Shown one piece after another: positions 7,767 through 15,703 of a stretch of DNA of 64,000 nt. Each line of letters opens with the position of its first letter. The first letter of the stretch is position 1. The DNA comes from Paenibacillus tyrphae (GTDB taxonomy: Bacteria; Bacillota; Bacilli; Paenibacillales; NBRC-103111). Both the position numbers and the translations under genes were made by a program. Under the pieces are notes generated by a model. The model was given only the letters and a program-made list of their open reading frames with translations, was not told the DNA's origin and did no database searches. The stretch lies in assembly GCF_024158745.1 (NCBI RefSeq), contig NZ_JAMZAW010000015.1, positions 124,001-188,000 on the forward strand. The letters are read 5' to 3'.

Positions 7767-8023
7767 CTTCTAGGCCCTCGTACTCCCACATAACGTTCAC
7801 GGGCTACCAACTCAGGACGAGAGGTATGAAAAAAGCAATATTCCCGCCCAGGGTCTTGCCTGTGCAATTCGCTATAGCGCCGGAGCGCTTCCGTCGAATT
7901 TTCAAATGTATCAATTACGACAACTTCCTCAATATATCGATAGCCTTCCTTGGAGTGAGCTTTCGTAGCCTCCAAAACGACCCATTCCTCCGGAAATCGT
8001 TCCTGTACTTCTTCCCAACGCAT
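7763..8023 (-). CDS. hypothetical partner of the retropepsin-like protease, 86 aa
   Basis: ATG at 8021-8023 follows GGAGGTGACGGG. The product begins MRWEEVQERFPEEWVVLEA and ends in a basic tail (ERYVGVRGPRR). It seems an alpha/beta domain with IEEVVVIDTFENSTEALRRYSELHRQ in the middle and no signal or membrane segment. Coupling to the retropepsin gene through a four-base ATGA overlap says the two are made together. I do not recognise the family beyond recalling that retropepsin-like genes can have such a small upstream partner. Confidence 0.7.
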   Translation of the reverse strand: MRWEEVQERFPEEWVVLEATKAHSKEGYRYIEEVVVIDTFENSTEALRRYSELHRQDPGREYCFFHTSRPELVARERYVGVRGPRR

Positions 8024-8149
8024 CCCGTCACCTCCGAACCCATTGTATTACATCCATTTTAACATAGTAACCTTCCAGCCGGACAGGGATTCGGTTCGGG
8101 TCAAGTACCTTCGGGTAGTGGAATATAATCTCCGTTACTCAAAACGACA

Positions 8150-8187
8150 AAGGAGTCCTTCCTCTTTCTCGGAGGCGAGAACTCCTT
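8150..8187. repeat. second copy of the AGGAGT hairpin
   Basis: AAGGAGT (8150-8156) pairs with ACTCCTT (8181-8187); the interior matches the hairpin at 7335-7370 almost base for base. No gene ends just here, so this copy may be a leftover terminator or a palindromic repeat. Confidence 0.5.
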
Positions 8188-8357
8188 ATCCCAAGACCCG
8201 GGTTTCCTATTTTTTCGAATTAAGGTACTAAACCGCTTTGTTGCGCTCGCAGGTGAAGGCTTATTTATAAGCTCCAAGAGTTGCTTCGTTTACTTTTATC
8301 CGATCTATCCGCTATGCTGAAAGTAACCGCATGACCACAGAGAGGAGAGACATCGTC

Positions 8358-9032
8358 GTGTTACCCGAGCATATTCACCGGATCATGGATCGATTTCGCT
8401 GTTTTGAATCCGTCGAGCCGGAAGATTGGCAGCATCCGGACATCGCCGTTATTCGTGTTCCCATGAGTCTGGCCATTCGACAAGGGGGGCTGCTGGAGCA
8501 CGCAATATTTACGCTGGACGGCAGTATTCGCGTCTACAAAGTTAGCGAGACGGGGAGAGAAATTACGCTATACCGTGTTCAGGGAGGCGAATGCTGCGTC
8601 TTGATGATGGCCAGCATTATGGGCGAATTGGAATATGAGGCGGCCGCATCGGTCGAGACGCCCTCGGAGCTATTCATCCTCCCGATTGACGTGTACAAGC
8701 AGTGGGTCGAGAAATATAAGCCGCTCCGCCAATACATTTACCGAATGTTCACGCAGCGGATGTCCATCGTCACCACCCTGATCGACGACGTCGCCTTCAA
8801 GCCGATGGAATACCGAATCGCCGACTTTATCTTGCAAAAGACGCCCGAAGCCTCAACCACGCTGCGTATCACGCATGATGAAATCGCCGTCGAGCTAGGC
8901 ACCGCAAGAGAAGTGATCAGCCGGAAACTGAAGGAGTTCGAAAAAGAAGGATGGCTTGTCTTAGGCCGCCGACGAATTCAAAATATTCAGCGGGCCGCGC
9001 TCGAACAAGTGAAAAACCGTTATGTGACTTAG
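8358..9032 (+). CDS. Crp/Fnr-family transcriptional regulator
   Basis: I chose GTG 8358 because AGAGAGGAG ends ten bases upstream; ATG 8331 has no good site. The 224-residue product has an N-terminal cNMP-type beta barrel (about 15-125, with GGECCVLMMAS) and a C-terminal winged HTH (about 155-215, TLRITHDEIAVELGTAREVISRKLKEF). Cysteines CC near residues 84-85 could sense redox state. The gene lies just before a YgaP-like membrane protein gene, a common pair in Bacillota. The last codons form a palindrome that is probably the operator of the downstream promoter. Confidence 0.88.
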   Translation: MLPEHIHRIMDRFRCFESVEPEDWQHPDIAVIRVPMSLAIRQGGLLEHAIFTLDGSIRVYKVSETGREITLYRVQGGECCVLMMASIMGELEYEAAASVETPSELFILPIDVYKQWVEKYKPLRQYIYRMFTQRMSIVTTLIDDVAFKPMEYRIADFILQKTPEASTTLRITHDEIAVELGTAREVISRKLKEFEKEGWLVLGRRRIQNIQRAALEQVKNRYVT

Positions 9033-9042
9033 TCACATAACG
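9018..9042 (+). promoter_or_regulatory. palindromic Crp/Fnr-type operator inside the regulator's 3' end
   Basis: CGTTATGTGAC-TTA-GTCACATAACG is an 11-base perfect palindrome centred at 9030. It contains TGTGA and TCACA half sites as used by Crp-type proteins, here with five bases between. It spans the regulator's stop codon. The -10 TACAAT at 9059-9064 predicts a start near 9071, placing the centre at about -41, the class II activator position. No -35 hexamer is evident, as expected for activated promoters. Confidence 0.7.
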
Positions 9043-9101
9043 AATGGGAACCGACCGCTACAATAAGGGATGTAAACCATTCTTTTAGCGGAGGGATCAC
9101 G

Positions 9102-9290
9102 ATGAAAAATGTAGGCGGTTTTGACTTGGTATTTCGGATTGTCGCAGGACTTGCGCTGCTCTCGCTTTTATTTTTGTTGGAAGGGGGAATCAAGTATATC
9201 GGCTTGATCGGGATTCCCCTGCTCTACACGGCACTTACGCAAAAATGTCTCATGAACCGCCTGCTCGGCATCAATTCATGCAAGCTTTGA
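9102..9290 (+). CDS. YgaP-like (DUF2892) small membrane protein
   Basis: ATG 9102 follows GCGGAGGG. The 62-residue product has two predicted membrane helices (about 8-27 and 29-45) and the family features MKNVGGFDLVFRIVAG at the start and a C-terminal KCLMNRLLGINSCKL. DUF2892 proteins often accompany rhodaneses and are controlled by Crp/Fnr or ArsR regulators; no rhodanese is present here. The position behind the palindromic operator suggests direct activation by the preceding regulator. Confidence 0.85.
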   Translation: MKNVGGFDLVFRIVAGLALLSLLFLLEGGIKYIGLIGIPLLYTALTQKCLMNRLLGINSCKL

Positions 9291-9319
9291 CGCTTGCCCC
9301 TTGTTCCAGCTTCAGCCGC

Positions 9320-9361
9320 CGGCCGTCCGGAGCGATTCCATCGCTTCTGGACGGCCGTTTT
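9320..9361 (+). terminator. terminator of the DUF2892 gene
   Basis: CGGCCGTCC (9320-9328) pairs with GGACGGCCG (9349-9357), and inner GAGCG/CGCTT partly pairs; TTTT follows. A strong rho-independent terminator separating the Crp/Fnr unit from adaA. Confidence 0.9.
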
Positions 9362-9419
9362 GCATTCCCGTCGTGCCTCCGCGATACTATCGAATTATTG
9401 CTGTCCTATTCTTGCTCTA

Positions 9420-9449
9420 TTATCAGAACGCGCGGCTTCGGTTTATAAT
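9420..9449 (+). promoter_or_regulatory. promoter of adaA-ogt
   Basis: TTATCA (9420-9425), an 18-base spacer and a perfect TATAAT (9444-9449). The imperfect -35 and long spacer suit an activator-dependent promoter, as in other ada operons, where methylated Ada binds just upstream. Confidence 0.5.
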
Positions 9450-9473
9450 GAGTGGCAGAGGGGAGGCCCCAAT

Positions 9474-10037
9474 ATGGACGACGCACTATTTCAGTCGGTG
9501 TACGAGACGATTTTGCAGCGCGACACCCGCTACGACGGGCGGTATTATATCGGAATCACATCGACGGGAATCTTTTGCCGGCCTTCGTGCCGCTCGCGCA
9601 TTCCGAAGCCGGAAAACGTTAAAGTATACGGCAGTATCCAGGAAGCGCTGCAAGCGGGATTCCGGGCATGCAAAAGATGCCGTCCGGAACAGCCGGGAGA
9701 GCACGGACCGGATGCGCAAATCGCTCATGCCGTGCATGAATTGATCAAGCGGCGCTACTCCGAGCCTTTGACGCTTGGCGATATAGGAGCGGAGCTCAAA
9801 ATGAGCCCCTACCACTTGCAGCGCGTGTTTAAGCGGGTGACCGGAACGACACCCTCGAAGCAACTGCTCCATATCCGTATGGAAGAGGCAAAGCGGCTGC
9901 TTGCTGCAAGCGAACAGCCGATAACCGATATCGCGGCAGAAGTCGGCTTCCGCAGCCCATCCCACTTTACATCCGTATTTCACAAGACGGTCGGCTGTAC
10001 GCCGATGGAATACCGGGAAACCGCCGGCACCCGTTAA
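9474..10037 (+). CDS. adaA: AdaA: methylphosphotriester-DNA methyltransferase / AraC-type activator
   Basis: ATG 9474 follows AGGGGAGG; a longer frame upstream crosses the promoter and terminator and is rejected. The 187-residue product has the zinc-cysteine Ada domain with cysteines at residues 35, 39, 66 and 69 (FCRPSC, ACKRC), followed by two AraC-type HTHs (about 85-180; LKMSPYHLQRVFKR, VGFRSPSHFTSVFHK). Methyl transfer from DNA phosphotriesters to Cys35 would switch it to an activator of the adaptive response. It is co-transcribed with the O6-methylguanine methyltransferase 24 bases on, like adaA-adaB of B. subtilis. Confidence 0.93.
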   Translation: MDDALFQSVYETILQRDTRYDGRYYIGITSTGIFCRPSCRSRIPKPENVKVYGSIQEALQAGFRACKRCRPEQPGEHGPDAQIAHAVHELIKRRYSEPLTLGDIGAELKMSPYHLQRVFKRVTGTTPSKQLLHIRMEEAKRLLAASEQPITDIAAEVGFRSPSHFTSVFHKTVGCTPMEYRETAGTR

Positions 10038-10061
10038 GCCGTTCAAGAAGGAGGCATACTT

Positions 10062-10622
10062 ATGGGAAAAACAACGACCGAGGTGTATTGGACGGCCATC
10101 CATCATCCCAAGCTCGGGGACCGGCCGCTCTATCTGGCTGCTACGAAGCAGGGCTTATGCCGGATTACTTGGCCTAATGAATCATTCGACACCTTAACTA
10201 CATGGGTGGTTAAACATATTCCGGGTACCACGTTGATTAACGATCAAGAGCCGTTATCCGAATACGTCGGGCAGCTGAAGGAATATTTGGAAGGGACCCG
10301 CCAAACGTTCGACCTTCCCCTCGACATGCGCGGTACGAAATTCCAAACCGCCGTCTGGCAGGCGCTAGCCCGCATTCCCTATGGCGAAACCCGCAGCTAC
10401 TCGGACATTGCCGGGGAGGTGGGCAGTCCTGCGGCCGTCCGAGCCGTAGGCACGGCGAACGGAGCCAACCCGATTCCCATCGTCGTCCCGTGCCATCGCG
10501 TGATCGGCAAAAACTCCGCGCTCACGGGGTTCCGAGGCGGCCTGCAGGTGAAACAAGAGCTGCTCCGGCTGGAAGGCTTCGAAGATTTTACGCTTAAGGG
10601 ACATGCCCGTTTTCAGTTTTGA
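10062..10622 (+). CDS. ogt: methylated-DNA-protein-cysteine methyltransferase
   Basis: ATG 10062 follows AAGGAGG. The 186-residue protein repairs O6-methylguanine by suicidal methyl transfer. The active-site motif PCHRV is at residues 143-147 (Cys144), preceded by the HTH region (PYGETRSYSDIAGEVGSPAAVRAVGTANG) and followed by LTGFRGGLQVKQELLRLE. It corresponds to B. subtilis AdaB/Ogt. Co-transcription with adaA makes it inducible by alkylating agents. Confidence 0.94.
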   Translation: MGKTTTEVYWTAIHHPKLGDRPLYLAATKQGLCRITWPNESFDTLTTWVVKHIPGTTLINDQEPLSEYVGQLKEYLEGTRQTFDLPLDMRGTKFQTAVWQALARIPYGETRSYSDIAGEVGSPAAVRAVGTANGANPIPIVVPCHRVIGKNSALTGFRGGLQVKQELLRLEGFEDFTLKGHARFQF

Positions 10623-10646
10623 CTTCCTGCGAATCCGCGTAAACAA

Positions 10647-10686
10647 AAACTGCTCCCCACAGCTGGATAGCTTGGAGGAGCAGTTT
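10647..10686. terminator. bidirectional terminator between ogt and ferritin
   Basis: AAACTGCTCC (10647-10656) pairs with GGAGCAGTTT (10677-10686). The minus strand reads into TTTTTG; the plus side is moderately T-rich. It serves the convergent ogt and ferritin transcripts. Confidence 0.8.
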
Positions 10687-10702
10687 CCGTTTCCGGTCTA
10701 TG

Positions 10703-11209
10703 TTATTCGGCTGGCGGCGTGAAGGTACGCTGCGCCAATTGGGCATCGAGCATGTAGAACGCATTGCTATCGTTATCGATGCGGCGAAGCTTCTGAATGA
10801 TGCTGTCGAACGTGGCTTCCTCTTCGACCTGTTCGTCGATGAACCACTTCAAGAAGTTGATTGTCGCGTGCTCGCGCTCGTTCCAAGCGATATCCGACAA
10901 CTCGTAGATGCGTTTCGTTACGGTTTGCTCATGAGCAAACGCATGTTCAAAAGCATCCAGCAACGAGGTATACTGGTTCTGCGGGTCCTCCATTCCACTG
11001 ACATGGGCGCGCTTGCCCAGCGTGTTAATGAAGTGAAAAATTTTCATGGCATGAAATTTCTCTTCCTCGGCCTGTACGATAAAAAAGTTCGCAAACCCGT
11101 CGAAGCTTTCCGACGAGCAGTATCCGGCCATAGCCAGATACACTTGGGAGGAATAAAATTCGTAGTTCATTTGTTCGTTCAGCTTGGCGAGCAGGTTCTC
11201 ACTTAGCAT
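10703..11209 (-). CDS. ftnA: ferritin (bacterial non-heme, FtnA type)
   Basis: ATG 11207-11209 follows AAGGGGCG. The 168-residue four-helix protein stores iron in a 24-mer. All ferroxidase-centre residues of E. coli FtnA are present at the same numbers: Glu17, Glu50, His53, Glu94, Gln127 and Glu130. No heme-binding methionine pattern as in bacterioferritin. It stands alone between a terminator and a 319-base gene-free stretch (11210-11528), in which I see no clear regulatory site, and no Fur box could be assigned with confidence. Confidence 0.95.
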   Translation of the reverse strand: MLSENLLAKLNEQMNYEFYSSQVYLAMAGYCSSESFDGFANFFIVQAEEEKFHAMKIFHFINTLGKRAHVSGMEDPQNQYTSLLDAFEHAFAHEQTVTKRIYELSDIAWNEREHATINFLKWFIDEQVEEEATFDSIIQKLRRIDNDSNAFYMLDAQLAQRTFTPPAE

Positions 11210-11528
11210 CAGGTCACGCCCCTTGTTCGCAGTCTATCTGAGGTTCTCCCTCTATGTAGTTGAAGAAAGAAATACTTCCCACACCTGTCCTTAGTATGTT
11301 GTAACTCCTTCCAAAAGTAAAGCAATTTCTGGCACAACCTATTCCCCAAAATAGTGTCCCCAAAATAAAAAAGTTCATAACCTCTTCGGAGTCGGACTAA
11401 TCAACCCTACCGATCGAACTGCGCATCAGCTATTCTCCCTCAATCTAAATGCCGCAGCTCCATGAACGCCCGTAACAATCGGCAGCAAAACCATACAATA
11501 TCTTATCCTGCGCAAAGGGGAGGATATT

Positions 11529-12575
11529 GTGGCTACGTTTATGGCTGCACTGCGAATGAAAAGAAAAATGGCCGCACGCTTATTGAAAAAAAACGGTGTT
11601 CACGGGGTCGGAATAGGCTACAAAGATCCTGCGAATCCGAAAAAGGGCGCAGCCGTCATCATCTATACGGATAAGGTTTCTTCCGCAAGCCTGGGTCTGA
11701 TTCCCGCCATGTTTGCCGCCAAAGCGAAAGGCAAAGGAGCCGCTGTCCCGATCCGCATCGTCAAAACAGGAAAAATACAAGCGCACGCAGACTATACCCG
11801 TCGGATTCGTCCCGTACCTCCAGGCTACAGTGTCGGTACTACGAAGGGCTCGGGCAGCGCAGGCCTTATCGTGACGAACGGTTCCGAGACGGCAACCCGC
11901 TATTTGCTGAGCAATAACCATGTGCTGAATCCGAACAATACGAACAGCGCTACGGAAACGATTCAGCCCGGCGGCGCCGACGGAGGCCGTTCCGGCACGG
12001 ACCGTATCGGCCGTTTATACAGCTATGTAAAACTGGAGAAAAACAAAAATAATTTTATCGACGCGGCGCTCTCCGTCCCTACCAACAAGCGTCTGCTGAA
12101 TCCGAACTATCCGACGGTCGGAGCCATTCCCGGCCATGTGACTTCGTATCGGGTGGGAGAGCATTTAAAAAAAGTGGGACGCACGACAGGCTTGGTGAAC
12201 GGAAGGGTGGAATCGATCAACACCGATATCCAAATCGACTACGGCGGCAGGCTGGGGGTGCTTAACTTTAAGAATCAGACGGTGATCCGAGGAACTACTC
12301 CCATTTCGTTGGCCGGCGATTCCGGATCGGTCTGGCTCAGACGCTCGGACCATTACGCCGCGGCTGTCAATTTTGCGGGCTCATCGGACGGCCGTCTTTC
12401 CATTGCATTCCCTATCCGCTGGGCTATGCAGGCATTCGGAACGAAGGTAGCTCTGGCGAGCCGCGCAGGCAAAGTAAAACAGATCAAAGCCGTGAAAACC
12501 TCCCGTGCCTATGTCCGCAAGCTGCCTGCAAATGTGCTTGCCCGAATCAAGCCCACAAAAGCCGTAAGACCCTAA
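11529..12575 (+). CDS. trypsin-like serine protease domain protein without signal peptide
   Basis: GTG 11529 follows AAAGGGGAGG; the next ATG (residue 5) has a worse spacing. The 348-residue product has an N-terminal alpha/beta part (about 1-80, KNGVHGVGIGYKDPANPKKGAAVIIYTDK) and a chymotrypsin-fold domain with a probable triad His131 (LSNNHVL), Asp178 (FIDAALS) and Ser265 (LAGDSGS). The GRTTG stretch near 217-221 is also typical. There is no signal peptide, so it may act inside the cell or the spore, or leave by another path. The C-terminal tail is basic (KQIKAVKTSRAYVRKLP). It is monocistronic with its own terminator. Confidence 0.8.
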   Translation: MATFMAALRMKRKMAARLLKKNGVHGVGIGYKDPANPKKGAAVIIYTDKVSSASLGLIPAMFAAKAKGKGAAVPIRIVKTGKIQAHADYTRRIRPVPPGYSVGTTKGSGSAGLIVTNGSETATRYLLSNNHVLNPNNTNSATETIQPGGADGGRSGTDRIGRLYSYVKLEKNKNNFIDAALSVPTNKRLLNPNYPTVGAIPGHVTSYRVGEHLKKVGRTTGLVNGRVESINTDIQIDYGGRLGVLNFKNQTVIRGTTPISLAGDSGSVWLRRSDHYAAAVNFAGSSDGRLSIAFPIRWAMQAFGTKVALASRAGKVKQIKAVKTSRAYVRKLPANVLARIKPTKAVRP

Positions 12576-12596
12576 CCACCCGCAGTTCCATAACGT

Positions 12597-12629
12597 AAAA
12601 AGCACTGAGCGCCATGGCCAGTGCTTTTT
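12597..12629. terminator. bidirectional terminator
   Basis: AAAAAGCACTG (12597-12607) pairs with CAGTGCTTTTT (12619-12629). Poly-T is available on both strands; it serves the convergent protease and ankyrin genes. Confidence 0.88.
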
Positions 12630-12632
12630 GCT

Positions 12633-13709
12633 TTAATCTTCGAACGGTTTTCCCGATAAGTTTCCATCCAAAATATCGTCAATAATACCGGCTGCCTTAG
12701 CCAGGAAAGCTTTCCACTTCAGACCCGGCAGCAGAATCAACTCGTCATGCTCGACATCGAGGCTGCCCAGACATTTTTTGTCTTTCACCCACACAATAAA
12801 GCCCGTATTGGCGTAATTTTCAATGTCTTTGACCAGGTCGATAAAGGTTCGGCCCCTCCACTCCAACACTCTGACGTCGAATATCGTTTCGAATTCAATG
12901 TATTCGGTCGTCTTGGAATCCTTTAGATCAATCCTTCTATTCTCGATCCCAAGCCATTTGATAATTTCGGCCGGCAAGCCCAATCGCTTAAGCTCCTTCG
13001 CTCGGCTGTCCATCTCATGCCAAATCGGAGGTTCGAATTGCTTGATGTACTCCATCAGCTCCGTATGGTTATTCTGCTTGGCATAAGAATACGCCCGGTC
13101 GCCGTTTTTGTCCTTAATCGTAACGTCGGCGCCGTGTTCAATCAAGTACTTTACGATTTCAAAACGGTTGATCGAAGCGGCCATTTGGACAGGGGTCGTA
13201 CAATACGGAAACACCTGGCTACCACCGTTAAAGTTGACATCGGCTCCATGTTCCACGAATAACTTGACGAATTCGAATTTTCCGGACCATGCGGCTTTGC
13301 GAAGAGCGTCCCCTCCTGCGTAGGTTCTCATATCGAAGCCCAATTCAAGCAAGGCACGAACTCCCTTGTAATTATTGAAGGAAAGGGCCCTCCCCACAGC
13401 GGAACTCTTCACATGGGTAAGAGCATTTAGATCGGCGCCCGCTTGCAACAATCTTTCAAATAAATCACGCGTTCCATACCGGGCAGCGTAAGGCATCACA
13501 GGATTCTTCGCATCGTTCAAATTGTCGAATACGTACTTGTCCAACAAAAGCCGGGCCAGAGCCAGCCGCTTGTATTCCAACGCTTGGTTTAAAATATGGA
13601 CGGGAAGCGTGCTTCCTTCCGGTAATCCGTGCTTTTCCAAAACGGCCATAACCTGATCCGTATCGTTGCTTTGGATGCAGCTAACAACTTCTTTTTCAAA
13701 CTCCGTCAT
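12633..13709 (-). CDS. ankyrin-repeat protein
   Basis: Start chosen at ATG 13707-13709 (MTEFEKEVVSCIQ) after GGGAGG; the longer frame lacks a site. The 358-residue protein has about five ankyrin repeats in residues 30-220 (GTRDLFERLLQAGADLNALTHV, GKFEFVKLFVEHGADVNF, NRFEIVKYLIEHGADVTIKDKNGDRAYSYA) and a C-terminal globular part (about 240-358) with DVRVLEWRGRTFIDLVKDIENYANTGFIVWV, perhaps a SMI1-like or other immunity-type domain, which I cannot name. Its start overlaps the end of the upstream GNAT gene by 14 bases, so the two are coupled. Confidence 0.82.
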   Translation of the reverse strand: MTEFEKEVVSCIQSNDTDQVMAVLEKHGLPEGSTLPVHILNQALEYKRLALARLLLDKYVFDNLNDAKNPVMPYAARYGTRDLFERLLQAGADLNALTHVKSSAVGRALSFNNYKGVRALLELGFDMRTYAGGDALRKAAWSGKFEFVKLFVEHGADVNFNGGSQVFPYCTTPVQMAASINRFEIVKYLIEHGADVTIKDKNGDRAYSYAKQNNHTELMEYIKQFEPPIWHEMDSRAKELKRLGLPAEIIKWLGIENRRIDLKDSKTTEYIEFETIFDVRVLEWRGRTFIDLVKDIENYANTGFIVWVKDKKCLGSLDVEHDELILLPGLKWKAFLAKAAGIIDDILDGNLSGKPFED

Positions 13710-14241
13710 GATGTCCTCCCAATCGAATCCAAAACCTCTTGACGATATTGCCGTCGTTCTCCGTGAATTCCGATTCAAACCCGCCGCCATGCTTCAATAT
13801 CGTCTTCTCCGAGCCGAGGTTGTCCTTGTCACAGACCAACAGCACTTGGTCCAATCCCATCGCTTTCGTGATTTGCAGCGTCTGGGCCAGCAATGCGCTC
13901 GCATAGCCTTTGCGCCTATAGCCGGGGCGTATGCCATAACCGATATGGCCGCCGCTGTTTAGAAGCTTTTCGTTTAAGCGATGACGAATGTTAACCGCAC
14001 CTACGACAAGGTTCTCTTCGTTAAGCAGCCAATAGGTCGAATGAGGCACCCAATGAGGATTGCTTAATTTCTCCTCGCTATCTTCGGCATACAGGAACTC
14101 CAGCATCGTTTCGAAATCGCCGGGATCTCGACGGACAACCCAGGGGACCATCGGTTCTCCGCTCTTTATCCAGTCCGCATAGAACGACAAGTACGGCTCC
14201 CGGTATTCCATAGCAGGTCTGACTAACCGGACCTTGTTCAT
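13696..14241 (-). CDS. GNAT-family N-acetyltransferase
   Basis: ATG 14239-14241 (MNKVRLVRPAMEYREPYL) follows GGAGGG; the longer frame to 14373 has no site. The 181-residue protein shows all GNAT marks: VVGAVNIRHRLN, GGHIGYGIRPGYRRKGYASALL with the acetyl-CoA loop RRKGYA, and a C-terminal GLDQVLLVCDKDNLGSEKTILKHGG. It resembles the YjdJ/SAT-like family of predicted acetyltransferases. It is translationally coupled with the ankyrin gene; the acceptor is unknown. Confidence 0.88.
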   Translation of the reverse strand: MNKVRLVRPAMEYREPYLSFYADWIKSGEPMVPWVVRRDPGDFETMLEFLYAEDSEEKLSNPHWVPHSTYWLLNEENLVVGAVNIRHRLNEKLLNSGGHIGYGIRPGYRRKGYASALLAQTLQITKAMGLDQVLLVCDKDNLGSEKTILKHGGGFESEFTENDGNIVKRFWIRLGGHHDGV

Positions 14242-14384
14242 CCGAATCCCTCCTGCCTTCTGCATCGAATTGATCTTCGCGGTCTGTTCGCCTATTTTCC
14301 CGCATATGCCATTCACGATTTGGTCTATTATAGCTCCTCTCCCTCCTATTGGCAATGAGGCTGCTACGGGCATCCGCCCCGGAT

Positions 14385-14831
14385 TTATTTCCTCGCTTGA
14401 TGTTCAAGCAGCTTCTTAAGTTTCTGTAGATCCTTCTGGTTAGCTCTCCGCATCATGAAAGACATGAACGGCGCGAGCAACACGGAAAACCCGGCCGGGT
14501 TCCCTCTGTTTCGCAAGGTCATTCGGGTTGCATGGCTGCCAACCGATTCCCAGGTATACGTTGTCTCCATCGGAAAAGGCCCGTCAGCCGTGCTCATGAC
14601 AAGCAACCGACCCGGCTTGTATTCGACAATTTGATAGACGTAGGCAAGCTGCTTTCCCAGAAACTGCGCTTTAAAAGCAATTTTGGAACCGACGGCAAGC
14701 GGCTTTGGGGTCTGCCATTCGGCCGATTGAATATTGACGTACCATTCCGGAGCGTTGTCCGGGTCAGCCGTATAAACCGATACTTGGTCACAGGGGCAAT
14801 TGATAATGATTTCCGTATGAACGTCTACCAT
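14385..14831 (-). CDS. SRPBCC-family (polyketide cyclase-like) protein
   Basis: ATG 14829-14831 ([25 protein letters not shown]) follows AAGGAG. The 148-residue product is a helix-grip START/SRPBCC domain: first strand EIIINCP, then a helix, [12 protein letters not shown], and the C-terminal long helix ([19 protein letters not shown]). Such domains bind hydrophobic ligands; no ligand can be assigned. It lies downstream of another SRPBCC gene (14995-15468) but a terminator is between them, so they are separate units. Confidence 0.82.
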   Translation of the reverse strand: MVDVHTEIIINCPCDQVSVYTADPDNAPEWYVNIQSAEWQTPKPLAVGSKIAFKAQFLGKQLAYVYQIVEYKPGRLLVMSTADGPFPMETTYTWESVGSHATRMTLRNRGNPAGFSVLLAPFMSFMMRRANQKDLQKLKKLLEHQARK

Positions 14832-14930
14832 GATGGACTCCTTCCGGTTTATTGTTCGCTGCCGAGAGCTGACAGACAAAGATAGCTTGTCCATCTTAGA
14901 GACAATAAACATCGAGGCCCGTCACGCAAA

Positions 14931-14961
14931 AAAAGCACCGGCCGTTAGGGTCAGTGCTTTT
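14931..14961 (-). terminator. terminator of the AHSA1-like gene
   Basis: AAAAGCAC (14931-14938) pairs with GTGCTTTT (14954-14961). On the minus strand a run of seven T follows. It ends the gene at 14995-15468. Confidence 0.75.
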
Positions 14962-14994
14962 GCTTTTTATGATAACCGAAAGAGCCCGCCTCGC

Positions 14995-15468
14995 CTATGC
15001 AGACATATTCGCCAGAAGCGCCCCAAGGCGATCCATATTTTGTTCGTTTCCCTCAATGGCATACGTCTTAACCTTCTCGAATTCGACAGCCGTCTCAAAG
15101 CGCTGACGGAAAGTAAGTCTCGTTTTGCCGGCCAGGTCCTCGAAAATAGCCGTCACTTGGAATCTAGGGCCTGATACATGCTGCAAAACAATCCGCTCCG
15201 GTTCGACGATCTCCACGAAGACGCATTTATTCCGATAATCGGTGCCATCCGGTCCATGCATGATAAACTTCCAGGTGCCGCCCGGTCTCAAGTCAAACTC
15301 CTGAAACGTATTCGTAAAGCCCTTCGGTCCCCACCACTGGGATAAGTGCTCAGGCAAGGTCCAGGCCTTAAAAACAAGCTCGCGCGGCGCATCGAACATG
15401 CGCGTGGTTACCAGCTCAAGTTCGTCTGCATTTATTGCGTTATCGCTCGCTGCATTGTTTTCGGGCAT
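14995..15468 (-). CDS. SRPBCC/AHSA1-like domain protein
   Basis: I chose ATG 15466-15468 (MPENNAASDNAINADEL), seven bases after GGAGG; an ATG two codons upstream touches the same site. The 157-residue product has the AHSA1 pattern ELVTTRMFDAPRELVFKAWTLPEHLSQWWGPKGF, RPGGTWKFIMHGPDG, and a C-terminal helix (YAIEGNEQNMDRLGALLANM). AHSA1-like proteins bind small hydrophobic molecules or act as environmental-response proteins. Single gene. Confidence 0.87.
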   Translation of the reverse strand: MPENNAASDNAINADELELVTTRMFDAPRELVFKAWTLPEHLSQWWGPKGFTNTFQEFDLRPGGTWKFIMHGPDGTDYRNKCVFVEIVEPERIVLQHVSGPRFQVTAIFEDLAGKTRLTFRQRFETAVEFEKVKTYAIEGNEQNMDRLGALLANMSA

Positions 15469-15703
15469 ATTCATTCCTCCAAAGATCATTTGGTATCCGT
15501 CCTTTGTCCCCATTATAGCATAGAGCTTGCCAAGCGGTTTCTTATGGATTGCCATTGTAGCCGTATCCGATTGTCGCCAAAAATAGCACCTTGTAGTTAT
15601 TTTATGTTTTGGGTTCTGCTTATATAATTTACCAATAAGCGCAACTGGCGAAGGCAGACCGTTGAAGGCGAGACTTGAATACCAAAACCGAGGAGGAGAT
15701 TGT

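Noticed and set aside
11210-11528. Fur box or small RNA upstream of ferritin
   Set aside because: No convincing TGATAATNATTATCA-like palindrome and no terminator pair; the 319-base stretch holds nothing I can support.
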